A DNA stretch of 64,000 bases from Nonomuraea jiangxiensis (GTDB lineage: Bacteria; Actinomycetota; Actinomycetes; Streptosporangiales; Streptosporangiaceae), in the NCBI RefSeq assembly GCF_900099965.1, contig NZ_FNDJ01000017.1:124001-188000 (forward strand), written 5' to 3'. The notes beneath the pieces are model-generated. The model saw only the letters and a list, made by a program, of their open reading frames with translations. It ran no database searches and had not been told where the DNA came from. The translations under genes and the position numbers were made by a program. This document shows positions 49,260-56,668 of this stretch, in pieces. The first letter of the stretch is position 1. Every line of letters starts with the position of its first letter.

Positions 49260-50078
49260 TCAGGAGCCGGAGGCGAGGCGGTGGGCGAGCTCCACGGTGC
49301 GGCGGGCCCTGGCGACCACGGGGGCGTCCACGAACCGGCCGTCGGGCAGCGCGACCGCGCCGGCCCCTGCCCGCTCCGCCGCTTCGGCGGCCACGACGAT
49401 CTCGGCGGCCCTGGCCGCCTCCTCCTCCGTCGGGCGGAACGCCCGCCTGATCACGGGGATCTGGCGGGGGTGAATCGCGGTCCTGCCGAACAGGCCGAGC
49501 GCCCGCCCCGCCCGGCAGGAGGCCAGCAGCCCCTCCTCGTCCTTGACGTTGGGGTGCACGGACATGGGCACCGGCGGCAGGCCCGCCGCGGCGGCGGCCA
49601 GCACGACCTGGACCCGGAGCTGGTTCATCGCGCCCTCGTCGGTGATCGCCAGCTCGGCGGCCAGGTCCTGCTCGCCGAGCGCGACCCCGGCGACGTGCGG
49701 GTGCGCGGCGATCTCGCGTGCGGCGAGGATCCCGGCCGCCGACTCCAGCAGCGCGTACGCGGGCGCCCCGCGAACGGCGTCGAGCGTCTCCGGCGACTCG
49801 ACCTTGGGCACCCGTACGCCGTCGGCCAGGTCGCCGACCGCCTCGAGGTCGGCCCGCCCGCGCCCGCCGGCCAGGTCGTTGATCCGCACGTGCACCGTGC
49901 CACCGGCGGGGCGCTCGCGCAGGTAGGCGACGGCGTTGGCGCGGGCCTCGTCCTTGCGCGCGGGCACGACCGCGTCCTCCAGGTCGATGATGACCACGTC
50001 CGCCCCGGAGGCCGCCGCCTTGGCGAAGCGCTCGGGCCGGTCGCCGGGCACGTACAGCCAGGTCACGGGGAGGTTCAT
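49260..50078 (-). CDS. HpcH/HpaI aldolase/citrate lyase beta family protein (CoA-ester lyase)
   Basis: A 272-aa CitE-like TIM-barrel lyase that cleaves a 3-hydroxy-CoA thioester such as citramalyl-, malyl- or citryl-CoA. Family blocks: TWLYVPGDRPERFAKAAASGADVVIIDLEDAVVPARKDEARA, VHVRIND, VRVPKVESPETLD, YALLESAAGILAAREIAAHPHVAGVALGEQDLAAEL (metal-binding Glu and Asp) and GRTAIHPRQIPVIRRAF. Its ATG overlaps the stop of the CoA-transferase gene (ATGA, 50075-50078), so the two are co-translated. Product specificity cannot be read. Confidence 0.88.
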   Translation of the reverse strand: MNLPVTWLYVPGDRPERFAKAAASGADVVIIDLEDAVVPARKDEARANAVAYLRERPAGGTVHVRINDLAGGRGRADLEAVGDLADGVRVPKVESPETLDAVRGAPAYALLESAAGILAAREIAAHPHVAGVALGEQDLAAELAITDEGAMNQLRVQVVLAAAAAGLPPVPMSVHPNVKDEEGLLASCRAGRALGLFGRTAIHPRQIPVIRRAFRPTEEEAARAAEIVVAAEAAERAGAGAVALPDGRFVDAPVVARARRTVELAHRLASGS

Positions 50079-51262
50079 CCGATCACCCCGGCCTCGCGCA
50101 GCTCGGCGATCCGCTCGCCGGTGTAGTCGAGCTCGCCGAGCACCTCGTCAGTGTCCCGGCCGAGCGGCCGGCCCGGCCAGCGGATCTCGCCCGGGGTGTC
50201 CGACATGCGGAACAGCACGTTCTGCATGGTGACCGAGCCCAGCTCCGCGTCCGGCACCTCCACGAACGTGTCCAGCGCCGCGTACTGCGGGTCTGTGGCC
50301 AGGTCGGAGACGTCGTAGATGGGCGCGACCGCGGCCTGCGCCTCCTCGAAGCGGGCGACGACCTCCGCGGCGTCCCGCTCGGCGATCCACCCGGCGACCG
50401 CCTCGTCCAGCTCGTCCACGTGCTCGACCCGGCCCGCCCCGCTGCCGAACCACGGCTGCTCGACCAGGTCCGGCCGCCCGACCAGGGTGACCACCCGCTC
50501 GGCGATCGCCTGGGCGCTGGTGGAGATCGCCAGCCAGCGGCCGTCCCGGGTGCGGTAGGCGTTGCGCGGCGCGTTGCTGCTCGACCGGTTCCCGGTGCGC
50601 CGCGGCACCACCCCGAGCGCCTTGTACGCGCTCATCTGCGGCCCGAGCAGGCCCAGGATGGGCTCGATGATCGCCACGTCGATGACCTGCCCGCGGCCCG
50701 TCCGCTCGCGGGCGTGCAGCGCCACCATGATCGCGTACGACAGGGCCAGGCCCGCGATGCCGTCGGCGAGGGCCAGCGGCGGCAGCGTGGGCGGCCCGTC
50801 CGGCTCCCCGGTCATGGCCGCGAACCCGCTCATGGCCTCGGCCAGCGTGCCGAACCCCGGCCGCCCGGCCATCGGCCCGAACTGTCCGAACCCGGTCATC
50901 CGCGCCACGATCAGCCGCGGGTTGCGCGCCATCAGGTCGGCCGGGTCCAGGTTCCAGCGTTCCAGGGTGCCGGGACGGAAGTTCTCGATCAGCACGTCGG
51001 AACGGTCGGCCAGGCGGCGCAGGATCTCCTGGCCCTCCTCGCGCGACAGGTCCACGGCCGCGGCGCGCTTGTTGCGCGAGAGCGTCTTCCACCACAGCCC
51101 CACCCCGTCCACGGCGGCCCCGTGGCCGCGCGAGGGGTCGCCGCGCCGCGGGTGTTCGATCTTGATCACGTCGGCGCCGAAGTCGCCCAGCATCATCGCG
51201 GCGGAGGGGCCGGCGAACAATGTGGCCGCGTCGATGACCCGCAGGTCGGCGAGGCTCGTCAT
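50075..51262 (-). CDS. CaiB/BaiF family III CoA-transferase
   Basis: A 395-aa enzyme that activates a carboxylic acid by moving CoA from another thioester. It shows LADLRVIDAATLFAGPSAAMMLGDFGADVIKIEHPRRGDPSR, SRNKRAAAVDLSREEGQEILRRLADRSDVLIENFRPGTLERWNL (the catalytic Asp region) and DVAIIEPILGLLGPQMSAY. ATG 51262 is taken; an A+T-rich stretch with CTTATAAG upstream and no RBS suggests a short or absent leader. Paired with the lyase it resembles C5-dicarboxylate (itaconate or mesaconate-like) degradation, but no hydratase is present here. Confidence 0.88.
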   Translation of the reverse strand: MTSLADLRVIDAATLFAGPSAAMMLGDFGADVIKIEHPRRGDPSRGHGAAVDGVGLWWKTLSRNKRAAAVDLSREEGQEILRRLADRSDVLIENFRPGTLERWNLDPADLMARNPRLIVARMTGFGQFGPMAGRPGFGTLAEAMSGFAAMTGEPDGPPTLPPLALADGIAGLALSYAIMVALHARERTGRGQVIDVAIIEPILGLLGPQMSAYKALGVVPRRTGNRSSSNAPRNAYRTRDGRWLAISTSAQAIAERVVTLVGRPDLVEQPWFGSGAGRVEHVDELDEAVAGWIAERDAAEVVARFEEAQAAVAPIYDVSDLATDPQYAALDTFVEVPDAELGSVTMQNVLFRMSDTPGEIRWPGRPLGRDTDEVLGELDYTGERIAELREAGVIG

Positions 51263-51341
51263 GGGTATGTAACTTATAAGAAATATGTGATAGGTCAAGA
51301 CTCAGCCTGATCAACCACGAGATTGCGGGACACTTAGCGAC
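51263..51341. promoter_or_regulatory. Divergent promoter of the CoA-transferase operon and its GntR regulator
   Basis: This 79-base gap is strikingly A+T-rich. It holds the palindrome CTTATAAG (51273-51280), flanked by direct TATGTAA and TATGTGA copies (51267-51273 and 51284-51290). These are the best operator candidates for the divergent GntR protein. Confidence 0.5.
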
Positions 51342-51995
51342 ATGTCCACCAGCGGACCGCGGCCGCCCATGAGCAAGGCCGAATACGTCTACAGCGTGCT
51401 CCTCGACGAGATCCGCACCTCGCGCATCCCCGGCGGCACGGCGCTGCGGGCCGGGGAGGTGGCCAGGCGGCTCGGGGTGTCGGTCACGCCCGTGCGCGAG
51501 GCGCTGCGCAGGCTGGAGAAGGACCGGCTGATCAGTTACGAGGCGCACCACGGCGCGACGGTGGTGGACCTGGGCGAGGAGGCGGTGGCTGAGTACTACG
51601 GGCTGCGCGCGGTCGTCGAGGGCCTGGGCGCGCGGCTGGCGGCGGCCCGGATCACCGCCGCCGACCTGGCCTGGCTGCGCGAGCTGCACGCCGCGATGGC
51701 CGACGACGCCGCGCGGGGCCGCCACGACCGGCTGGGCGAGCAGAGCAGGCGCTTCCACCTGCGCATCGTGGACATCGGCGGGCCCGCGTTCCTGGGCGGG
51801 CACGCCAGGTCGGTACGCGACAACTTCCCGGTGCCCGCCGAGGCGTCGTTGTGGCTGGACGGGGCCCAGGTCGAGATCCAGCTCAAGGCGCACGAGGGCA
51901 TCCTGGCCGCGCTCGAGTCGGGCGACGCCGACACCGCCGAGCGCATCATGATCGACCACATCCGGCAGGCCGGCGCCTACCGCGCCCGCCACTGA
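51342..51995 (+). CDS. GntR-family regulator, FCD subfamily
   Basis: A 217-aa repressor. The winged helix MSKAEYVYSVLLDEIRTSRIPGGTALRAGEVARRLGVSVTPVREALRRLEKDRLISYEAHHGATVVDL is followed by an all-helical FCD domain with metal-type residues (EYYGLRAVVEGLGARLAAARI, QSRRFHLRIVDIGG, AHEGILAALESGDADTAERIMIDHIRQAG). FCD regulators usually sense small organic acids, in line with control of the divergent CoA-transferase/lyase pair. ATG 51342 has no RBS; ATG 51369 is an alternative start. Confidence 0.92.
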   Translation: MSTSGPRPPMSKAEYVYSVLLDEIRTSRIPGGTALRAGEVARRLGVSVTPVREALRRLEKDRLISYEAHHGATVVDLGEEAVAEYYGLRAVVEGLGARLAAARITAADLAWLRELHAAMADDAARGRHDRLGEQSRRFHLRIVDIGGPAFLGGHARSVRDNFPVPAEASLWLDGAQVEIQLKAHEGILAALESGDADTAERIMIDHIRQAGAYRARH

Positions 51996-52080
51996 CCCAT
52001 CCCGCCGACCGCCCCGCCAACCGCCGACGACCCCGCCGGCCGGTACCGGCCCGCATGTGCCCGCCACCGGCCGCGCCCGG

Positions 52081-52878
52081 TCACCCCACCCGGGCGACGC
52101 CGCACAGCCAGGCCGTGCGCTCGGGCGGCAGGTCCACCCCGATCCCGTCCGGCCGCCACCGCGGCGCCCACACCAGCCCCGGCTCGACCAGCTCCGTCCC
52201 CTCGAACAGGGCCAGCACCTGATCCCGGGTCCGGAAGTGCAGGTCCAACCCCAGGGCCCGGCACATGACCACGGCGGCCGCCCGGGTGCGCCGGTCGTAG
52301 GCGTCCAGGCTGAGCGCCGTCAGCCACAGGCGGCTGCCCGCGGCCATGACCCGCCGCAGCCGCGCCACCCAGGAGGCGTCCGCGACCGGGATCTCGTGCA
52401 CCGCCAGCACACCCACCGCCACGGGCTCGGCCCAGTCCACGAACGTGCGCACGATCGGGTCGTCCAGCACGTCCGCCGGGCGCCGCAGGTCGCAGGGCAC
52501 GATCCTGACCCGGTCGCCGGCCTTCCCGGTGGTGGCGTGGGCGTGGGCCAGCATGTACGGATCCTGCTCGGCGTAGACGACCCTGGCCGCCGGGGCCACC
52601 GCGTGGATGGTCTCGTGGGCCTGGCCGGTGCTCGGCAGGCCGGTGCCGTACAGCACGAACTGGGCCAGGCCGCGCCCGGCCAGGTGCCGCACCACCCGGT
52701 GCACGTGCTGGTGGTGGGCGACGAGCGAGGCGGCGGCGTCGGCACGGAGGCGCCCGGTCAGGTGCCGCATCGCCGCGCGGTCGGCGCTGAAGTTCTGCTT
52801 GCCGCCCTGCGCGGCGTCGTACATGCGGGCGGTGCTGACGCCCCCGAGGGACGCGACCGGGCTGTCGCTCTCCGGCAC
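52081..52878 (-). CDS. SAM-dependent methyltransferase of the Methyltransf_19 (DUF574) family
   Basis: A 265-aa protein of a family that is highly amplified in actinomycetes. Signature blocks are VSTARMYDAAQGGKQNFSADRAAMRHL near the start, HVHRVVRHLAGRGLAQFVLYGTGLPST (with LYGTG instead of the usual LDIGTG), ARVVYAEQDPYMLAHAHATT and VRIVPCDLRRPADVLDDPIV. No methyl acceptor is known for the family. GTG 52878 is preferred because GGAGG (52886-52890 on the complement) lies 7 bases before it; the ATG at 52911 has no RBS. It is next to an XRE/DUF5753 gene, as is common. Confidence 0.88.
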   Translation of the reverse strand: MPESDSPVASLGGVSTARMYDAAQGGKQNFSADRAAMRHLTGRLRADAAASLVAHHQHVHRVVRHLAGRGLAQFVLYGTGLPSTGQAHETIHAVAPAARVVYAEQDPYMLAHAHATTGKAGDRVRIVPCDLRRPADVLDDPIVRTFVDWAEPVAVGVLAVHEIPVADASWVARLRRVMAAGSRLWLTALSLDAYDRRTRAAAVVMCRALGLDLHFRTRDQVLALFEGTELVEPGLVWAPRWRPDGIGVDLPPERTAWLCGVARVG

Positions 52879-52942
52879 CTGGTTACCTCCGTCCCGATCG
52901 ACCCGGTTCATCCTGTCAGCCGGGGCGGGCCGCCAGAAGCCC

Positions 52943-53779
52943 TCAGCCCGGAAGCAGCGCGCGGATGCCGTCCAGCACGCCGGGGGTGGCGTCCACGGCG
53001 AACGACGTCAGCGACAGTCGCGCGAACGCCTGCTGGTGGTCCTCGACCCGCCGCCGGTCCTCGACCACCATGGGCGCGTGCAGCAGGTGCAGCACCAGCA
53101 CGTCGGGCCGGGCCGGATCGGCGAAGCGCAGCAGCGTGAACGGCGGCCCCTGGTAGAGGTGGCCGGTTTCGGCGCCCGGCCGGGCGATCTGCACGGCGAT
53201 GTGCGGCTGCTTGGCGGCCAGCGCGAGCGCGTCGAGCTGGGCCAGCCGGTCGTCCGGGCGGGCCAGCGGCGGGTCGAGCAGCGCCTGCCGGTCGAGCACC
53301 GCCCACAGGTGCGGCCCCTCGTGCCGATCGAGCCCCTCCTGCCGGCGCGCCACCAGCTCGACACCGCGCTCCACCTGCTCAAACGGGGTGCCGGGCGGGA
53401 GCGCGGAGCGGACGGCCGCCTCGGCGTAGGCCGGGGTCTGCAGCAGCGGGGGCACGGTACGCGGGCCGTAGGTGTAGATCACCTGCGCCCGGCTCTCCAG
53501 CTCCAGGAACTCCGACAGCCGGAGCGGCACCCCCGGCGCGTCGTACCACCCGGGCACCCGCTCCTCCCGCAGCAGCGACAGCAGCCGGGGCACGTGCTCG
53601 CCCTCGCCGTAGAGGTCCAGCAGGATCCGCACCGTCGACTCGCGCGGCGCCACGAGGCCGTGCTCGATGCGGAAGATCGTGGACGTGTTGAGCCCCGCCG
53701 CCTGCGCGGCCGACGCCATCGAAAGCCCGCACTCGGCGCGCAACGCCGCGAGCCGGACCGCCACCACACTCAATTGCAT
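52943..53779 (-). CDS. XRE-family regulator with DUF5753 domain
   Basis: A 278-aa protein. The N-terminal HTH is VVAVRLAALRAECGLSMASAAQAAGLNTSTIFRIEHGLVAPRESTVRILLDLYG. The rest is DUF5753 (WYDAPGVPLRLSEFLELESRAQVIYTYGPRTVPPLLQTPAYAEAAVR, VLDRQALL, HIAVQIARPG, FTLLRFADP). Such regulators normally pair with a small DUF397 gene that may be their antagonist; I find none here, so this is a solo copy. A CATACGTATG palindrome spans its start codon, which suggests autoregulation. Confidence 0.9.
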   Translation of the reverse strand: MQLSVVAVRLAALRAECGLSMASAAQAAGLNTSTIFRIEHGLVAPRESTVRILLDLYGEGEHVPRLLSLLREERVPGWYDAPGVPLRLSEFLELESRAQVIYTYGPRTVPPLLQTPAYAEAAVRSALPPGTPFEQVERGVELVARRQEGLDRHEGPHLWAVLDRQALLDPPLARPDDRLAQLDALALAAKQPHIAVQIARPGAETGHLYQGPPFTLLRFADPARPDVLVLHLLHAPMVVEDRRRVEDHQQAFARLSLTSFAVDATPGVLDGIRALLPG

Positions 53780-53906
53780 ACGTATGTCACAACGCTCGAC
53801 GATAACGGCGATGACAAAAATCAGCGTTTACACCTGGTCTATTGCAACAGAGTGACGGGTGATGCACGATGGCCACTCTAACGGTTGGACCTTGACGTGC
53901 ATACGT
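53776..53906. promoter_or_regulatory. Paired GCATACGT sites in the divergent XRE/hypothetical promoter
   Basis: The palindrome CATACGTATG (53777-53786) covers the start of the XRE gene, and GCATACGT recurs at 53899-53906 ahead of the rightward gene. The shared 8-mer GCATACGT (53776-53783 and 53899-53906) in an otherwise unrelated 148-base gap makes it the best operator candidate. TTGACG (53892-53897) could be a rightward -35. Confidence 0.5.
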
Positions 53907-53927
53907 GATTCCGAAAGGGCCGAAACT

Positions 53928-54656
53928 GTGGCGGACGCGTGGATCCTGCATCCCGACTACCGAACACCTCAGGTCCCCACAGGCACGTCCGTCGCCCCCG
54001 GCCCCTGGCGGCACCCCGACGGCGGCCAGATCATGAACGGCACCTATCGGCGCCCGCTGCCCGAGCACCAGGTCGAGGTCGTCACCGTCTGGTACGGCCA
54101 CGCGCTGAGCCACTGGTACGGCCCGCGCATGCCCCGCTTCACCAACCCCATGGTCTCGGCCTGGAACCCGGTGCTGGCCCAGGGCCTGACCGTCGATCCC
54201 CGCTCCCCCTCGCCCTACCGTGACGAGTTGTGGTGCGACCGGTGGATCGCCGAGGCCCTACTGTACGGGCGCAAGCCGTACGGAACGTTCGCGCTGCCCG
54301 CCGAGGACGCGCTGCGCTGGTTCGCCAGGAGCGGCGGCACCGGGCTGGTCTACCACGCGCGGGCGGACGGCGAGCTGATCAGGGTGGTGGCGGGCACGGC
54401 GGAGCGCTACGCGCAGCTCTTCGATCTGGACGCGCTGATCTCCGACTACCTGGAGGCGCTGCCGGCCGAGCTGGCCGAACCGCAGGCGGCGGCCCTGGAC
54501 GCGCACCGGCTCCGCTCCCCCGCGCTGCACTACGTCCTCACCGAGGGCGCCGAGACCCACTTCGCCCAGGCGCCGCTGGCCGTACGCGGTCTCACGCTCG
54601 GCTACCCGCCCCACGAGACCGCGGCCCGCATCGCCGCCGAGGCCCGCCCCTCCTGA
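53928..54656 (+). CDS. Unrecognised 242-aa protein divergent from the XRE regulator
   Basis: Starts GTG 53928 with AAAGGG 8 bases upstream (VADAWILHPDYRTPQ). It is rich in aromatic residues (WYGHALSHWYGPRMPRF, WCDRWIAEALLYGRKPYGTF) and has no signal peptide or clear membrane span. The C-terminal half is helical (LDALISDYLEALPAELAEPQAAALDAHRLRSPALHYVL). I recognise no family. The shared GCATACGT sites suggest that the adjacent XRE regulator controls it. Confidence 0.72.
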   Translation: MADAWILHPDYRTPQVPTGTSVAPGPWRHPDGGQIMNGTYRRPLPEHQVEVVTVWYGHALSHWYGPRMPRFTNPMVSAWNPVLAQGLTVDPRSPSPYRDELWCDRWIAEALLYGRKPYGTFALPAEDALRWFARSGGTGLVYHARADGELIRVVAGTAERYAQLFDLDALISDYLEALPAELAEPQAAALDAHRLRSPALHYVLTEGAETHFAQAPLAVRGLTLGYPPHETAARIAAEARPS

Positions 54657-54820
54657 CCGAAGCCACCCCGGAGCCCGGCCCCGCCCCGCGGCCTGACCGG
54701 AGCCCGCCTCCTGCGGACGCGGCCTGCCCGGAGACCCCCGCGGAGGCGTCCTGCCCGAGGTCCGCCACGCCCTATCCTGATCGGGACGACCCCCCTTCAT
54801 CACCACCACCGAGGCGCCGC

Positions 54821-55504
54821 ATGATCAAGGGCATCCTGTTCGACCTCGACGGCACCCTGCTGGACCACCGGGGGGCCGCCGACAGCGCGATCACCGCCTG
54901 GTTGTCGGCGCACCATCCGGGCCACCCCCGGCTGGACCGGGCGGCCTCGCTCTGGGCCGAGCTGGAGGACCCCTACCTCGCGATGTGGCGGGCGGGCGAG
55001 TGCACGGTCGACGAGCAGCGGCGCCGCCGCCTGCGCGCGTTCTGCCGGGAGCTGGCCGTGTCCGAGCCCGCCGACCTCGACGCCGCCTACACCGACTTCG
55101 CCGAGCGCTACCGGCAGAGCTGGGTGCCCTTCCCCGACGCGGCGGGGGCGGTGGCGGCGCTGGCCGGGTTCGCGTTCGGGGTGCTGACGAACGGGGCGCA
55201 GCGCATGCAGGAGGCGAAGGTGCGCGCGATCGGCTTCGCCGGCGTGCTCGGGCCGGTGCTGACCGGCGAGGTGCTGGGCGGCCACTTCAAGCCGTCGCCC
55301 GCCGCCTACACCGGGGCCGCCGCGGCCCTCGGGCTGACGCCAGAGGAGGTGCTGCTGGTCGGCGACGACGTACTCAACGACGTGACGGGACCGGCGGCGG
55401 CGGGGATGCCCTCGGTCTGGCTCGACCGGTTCGGCATCGAGGCGGCGCCCGCGGGCTTTCCCCGCATCACCTCATTGGCCGATCTACCTGCGCTCGTCCG
55501 CTGA
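54821..55504 (+). CDS. HAD-superfamily hydrolase (phosphatase-like)
   Basis: A 227-aa HAD subfamily IA protein. Motif I is FDLDGTLLDH (catalytic Asp and Asp+2, residues 7-16), motif II FGVLTNGAQ, motif III Lys in GGHFKPSPAAY and motif IV LLVGDDVLNDVTGPAAAGMPSVWLDR. The helical cap lies between residues 20 and 95. It should dephosphorylate a small metabolite; the substrate is not apparent. ATG 54821 is where the HAD fold begins; the frame is open far upstream but has no support. It stands alone before the GntR regulator. Confidence 0.92.
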   Translation: MIKGILFDLDGTLLDHRGAADSAITAWLSAHHPGHPRLDRAASLWAELEDPYLAMWRAGECTVDEQRRRRLRAFCRELAVSEPADLDAAYTDFAERYRQSWVPFPDAAGAVAALAGFAFGVLTNGAQRMQEAKVRAIGFAGVLGPVLTGEVLGGHFKPSPAAYTGAAAALGLTPEEVLLVGDDVLNDVTGPAAAGMPSVWLDRFGIEAAPAGFPRITSLADLPALVR

Positions 55505-55513
55505 AACATGCAT

Positions 55514-55543
55514 TTGTCAGGACATTCTGACCTGAGTTAAGCT
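55514..55543 (+). promoter_or_regulatory. Leaderless GntR promoter with overlapping palindromic operator
   Basis: TTGTCA (55514-55519), 18 bases, TAAGCT (55538-55543), then ATG at 55551, only 7 bases after the -10, so transcription likely starts at the start codon. GTCAG-N6-CTGAC (55516-55531) is a palindrome lying on the -35 and spacer, a natural autorepression site. Confidence 0.65.
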
Positions 55544-55550
55544 GATCAGC

Positions 55551-56291
55551 ATGACCGCGAACCTGGCCATCGACCTGGACCGATCCAGCCCCGTGCCACT
55601 CTACTTCCAGGTGGCCGAGCAGATCGCCGAGGCGATCCGGCGCGGTGATCTGGCGCCCGGTTCCCGGCTGGACAACGAGATCCTGCTGGCCGACAAGCTG
55701 GGCCTGTCGCGGCCGACGATCCGCCAGGCCATCCAGTACCTCGTGGACAAGGGCCTGCTGGTGCGCAAACGCGGCGTCGGCACGCAGGTGGTGCACGGGC
55801 AGGTCAAACGCTCGGTCGAGCTGACGAGCCTCTACGACGACCTGCGCCGGGCGGGCCAGGAGCCGGCCACACAGGTGCTGGCCCTGGAGACGCGGCCGGT
55901 CGAGGAGGAGGTCGCCGGCATCCTGGGCGTGGAGCCCGGCGCGCAGATGCTCTACCTGGAGCGGCTGCGCTTCGCCGCCGGAGAGCCGCTGGCCGTCCTG
56001 CACAACTGGCTGCCGCCGAGCCTGGCCCCGCTCACCGCCGCCGACCTGGAGGGCCGCGGCCTGTACGAGCTGCTGCGCGGCGCGGGCGTACGCATGCGGG
56101 TGGCCAACCAGCGCATCGGCGCCCGGGCCGCGACCCAGGCCGAGGCCCGGCTGCTGGCCGAGCGCCGGGGCGCGCCGCTGCTGACCATGGTCCGCACCAC
56201 CTACGACGACCAGGGCCGGGCCGTCGAGCACGGCTCACACGTCTACCGAGCCTCGCACTACTCCCTCGAGGTCACCCTCATCGAGCGCTGA
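55551..56291 (+). CDS. GntR-family regulator, HutC/UTRA subfamily
   Basis: A 246-aa regulator. The winged helix (PLYFQVAEQIAEAIRRGDLAPGSRLDNEILLADKLGLSRPTIRQAIQYLVDKGLLVRKRGVGTQVVHG) is followed by a UTRA effector domain (SLYDDLRRAGQEPATQVLALETRPVEEEVAGILGVEPGAQMLYLERLRFAAGEPLAVLHNWLPPSL, ending SLEVTLIER). UTRA proteins usually bind sugar or amino-sugar phosphates or other small ligands. It reads in the same direction as the GH127-transporter genes, which begin 377 bases later, and is the obvious candidate to control them. Confidence 0.92.
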   Translation: MTANLAIDLDRSSPVPLYFQVAEQIAEAIRRGDLAPGSRLDNEILLADKLGLSRPTIRQAIQYLVDKGLLVRKRGVGTQVVHGQVKRSVELTSLYDDLRRAGQEPATQVLALETRPVEEEVAGILGVEPGAQMLYLERLRFAAGEPLAVLHNWLPPSLAPLTAADLEGRGLYELLRGAGVRMRVANQRIGARAATQAEARLLAERRGAPLLTMVRTTYDDQGRAVEHGSHVYRASHYSLEVTLIER

Positions 56292-56668
56292 TCCCCCGCG
56301 CCCCGCACACCGACACCGCCACATCACGCTCAGCGCCCCGCGACCTACGCCGGGCACCCCCCACACGTTTCCCCGCCACCGGCCCGGCCACCCCCACGGC
56401 CGCACTGCCACCGGCCCGGCGACCTCCCCTCCTACCGCTGGCACCGGCCCCCCATCGGCCCGCCAATGGCCGACCTCGATCCGGCACACCGCCGCCGCCG
56501 TAGCCGGCCGCGCCCCCTGTCCGGGCCTCGCCTGTCGTGCCTGCGTATCAGCTTGAGTCCCACATTCCGGACACATTACGGTCTTTTTACGTCCGGCCCC
56601 AACCCTTGGCAATTCGCCTACCGTGCACCTATGGTTCAGTGCAATGCCACACATTACTGGGAAGGGCC
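56292..56668. promoter_or_regulatory. Promoter region of the GH127-importer operon
   Basis: No gene is supported between 56292 and 56668. The first 250 bases are C-rich and simple. At the end, TTGGCA (56606-56611), 18 bases and TATGGT (56630-56635) form a good promoter. CCGGAC (56567-56572) and GTCCGG (56591-56596) form an inverted repeat just upstream, where an activator or repressor could bind. Confidence 0.55.
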
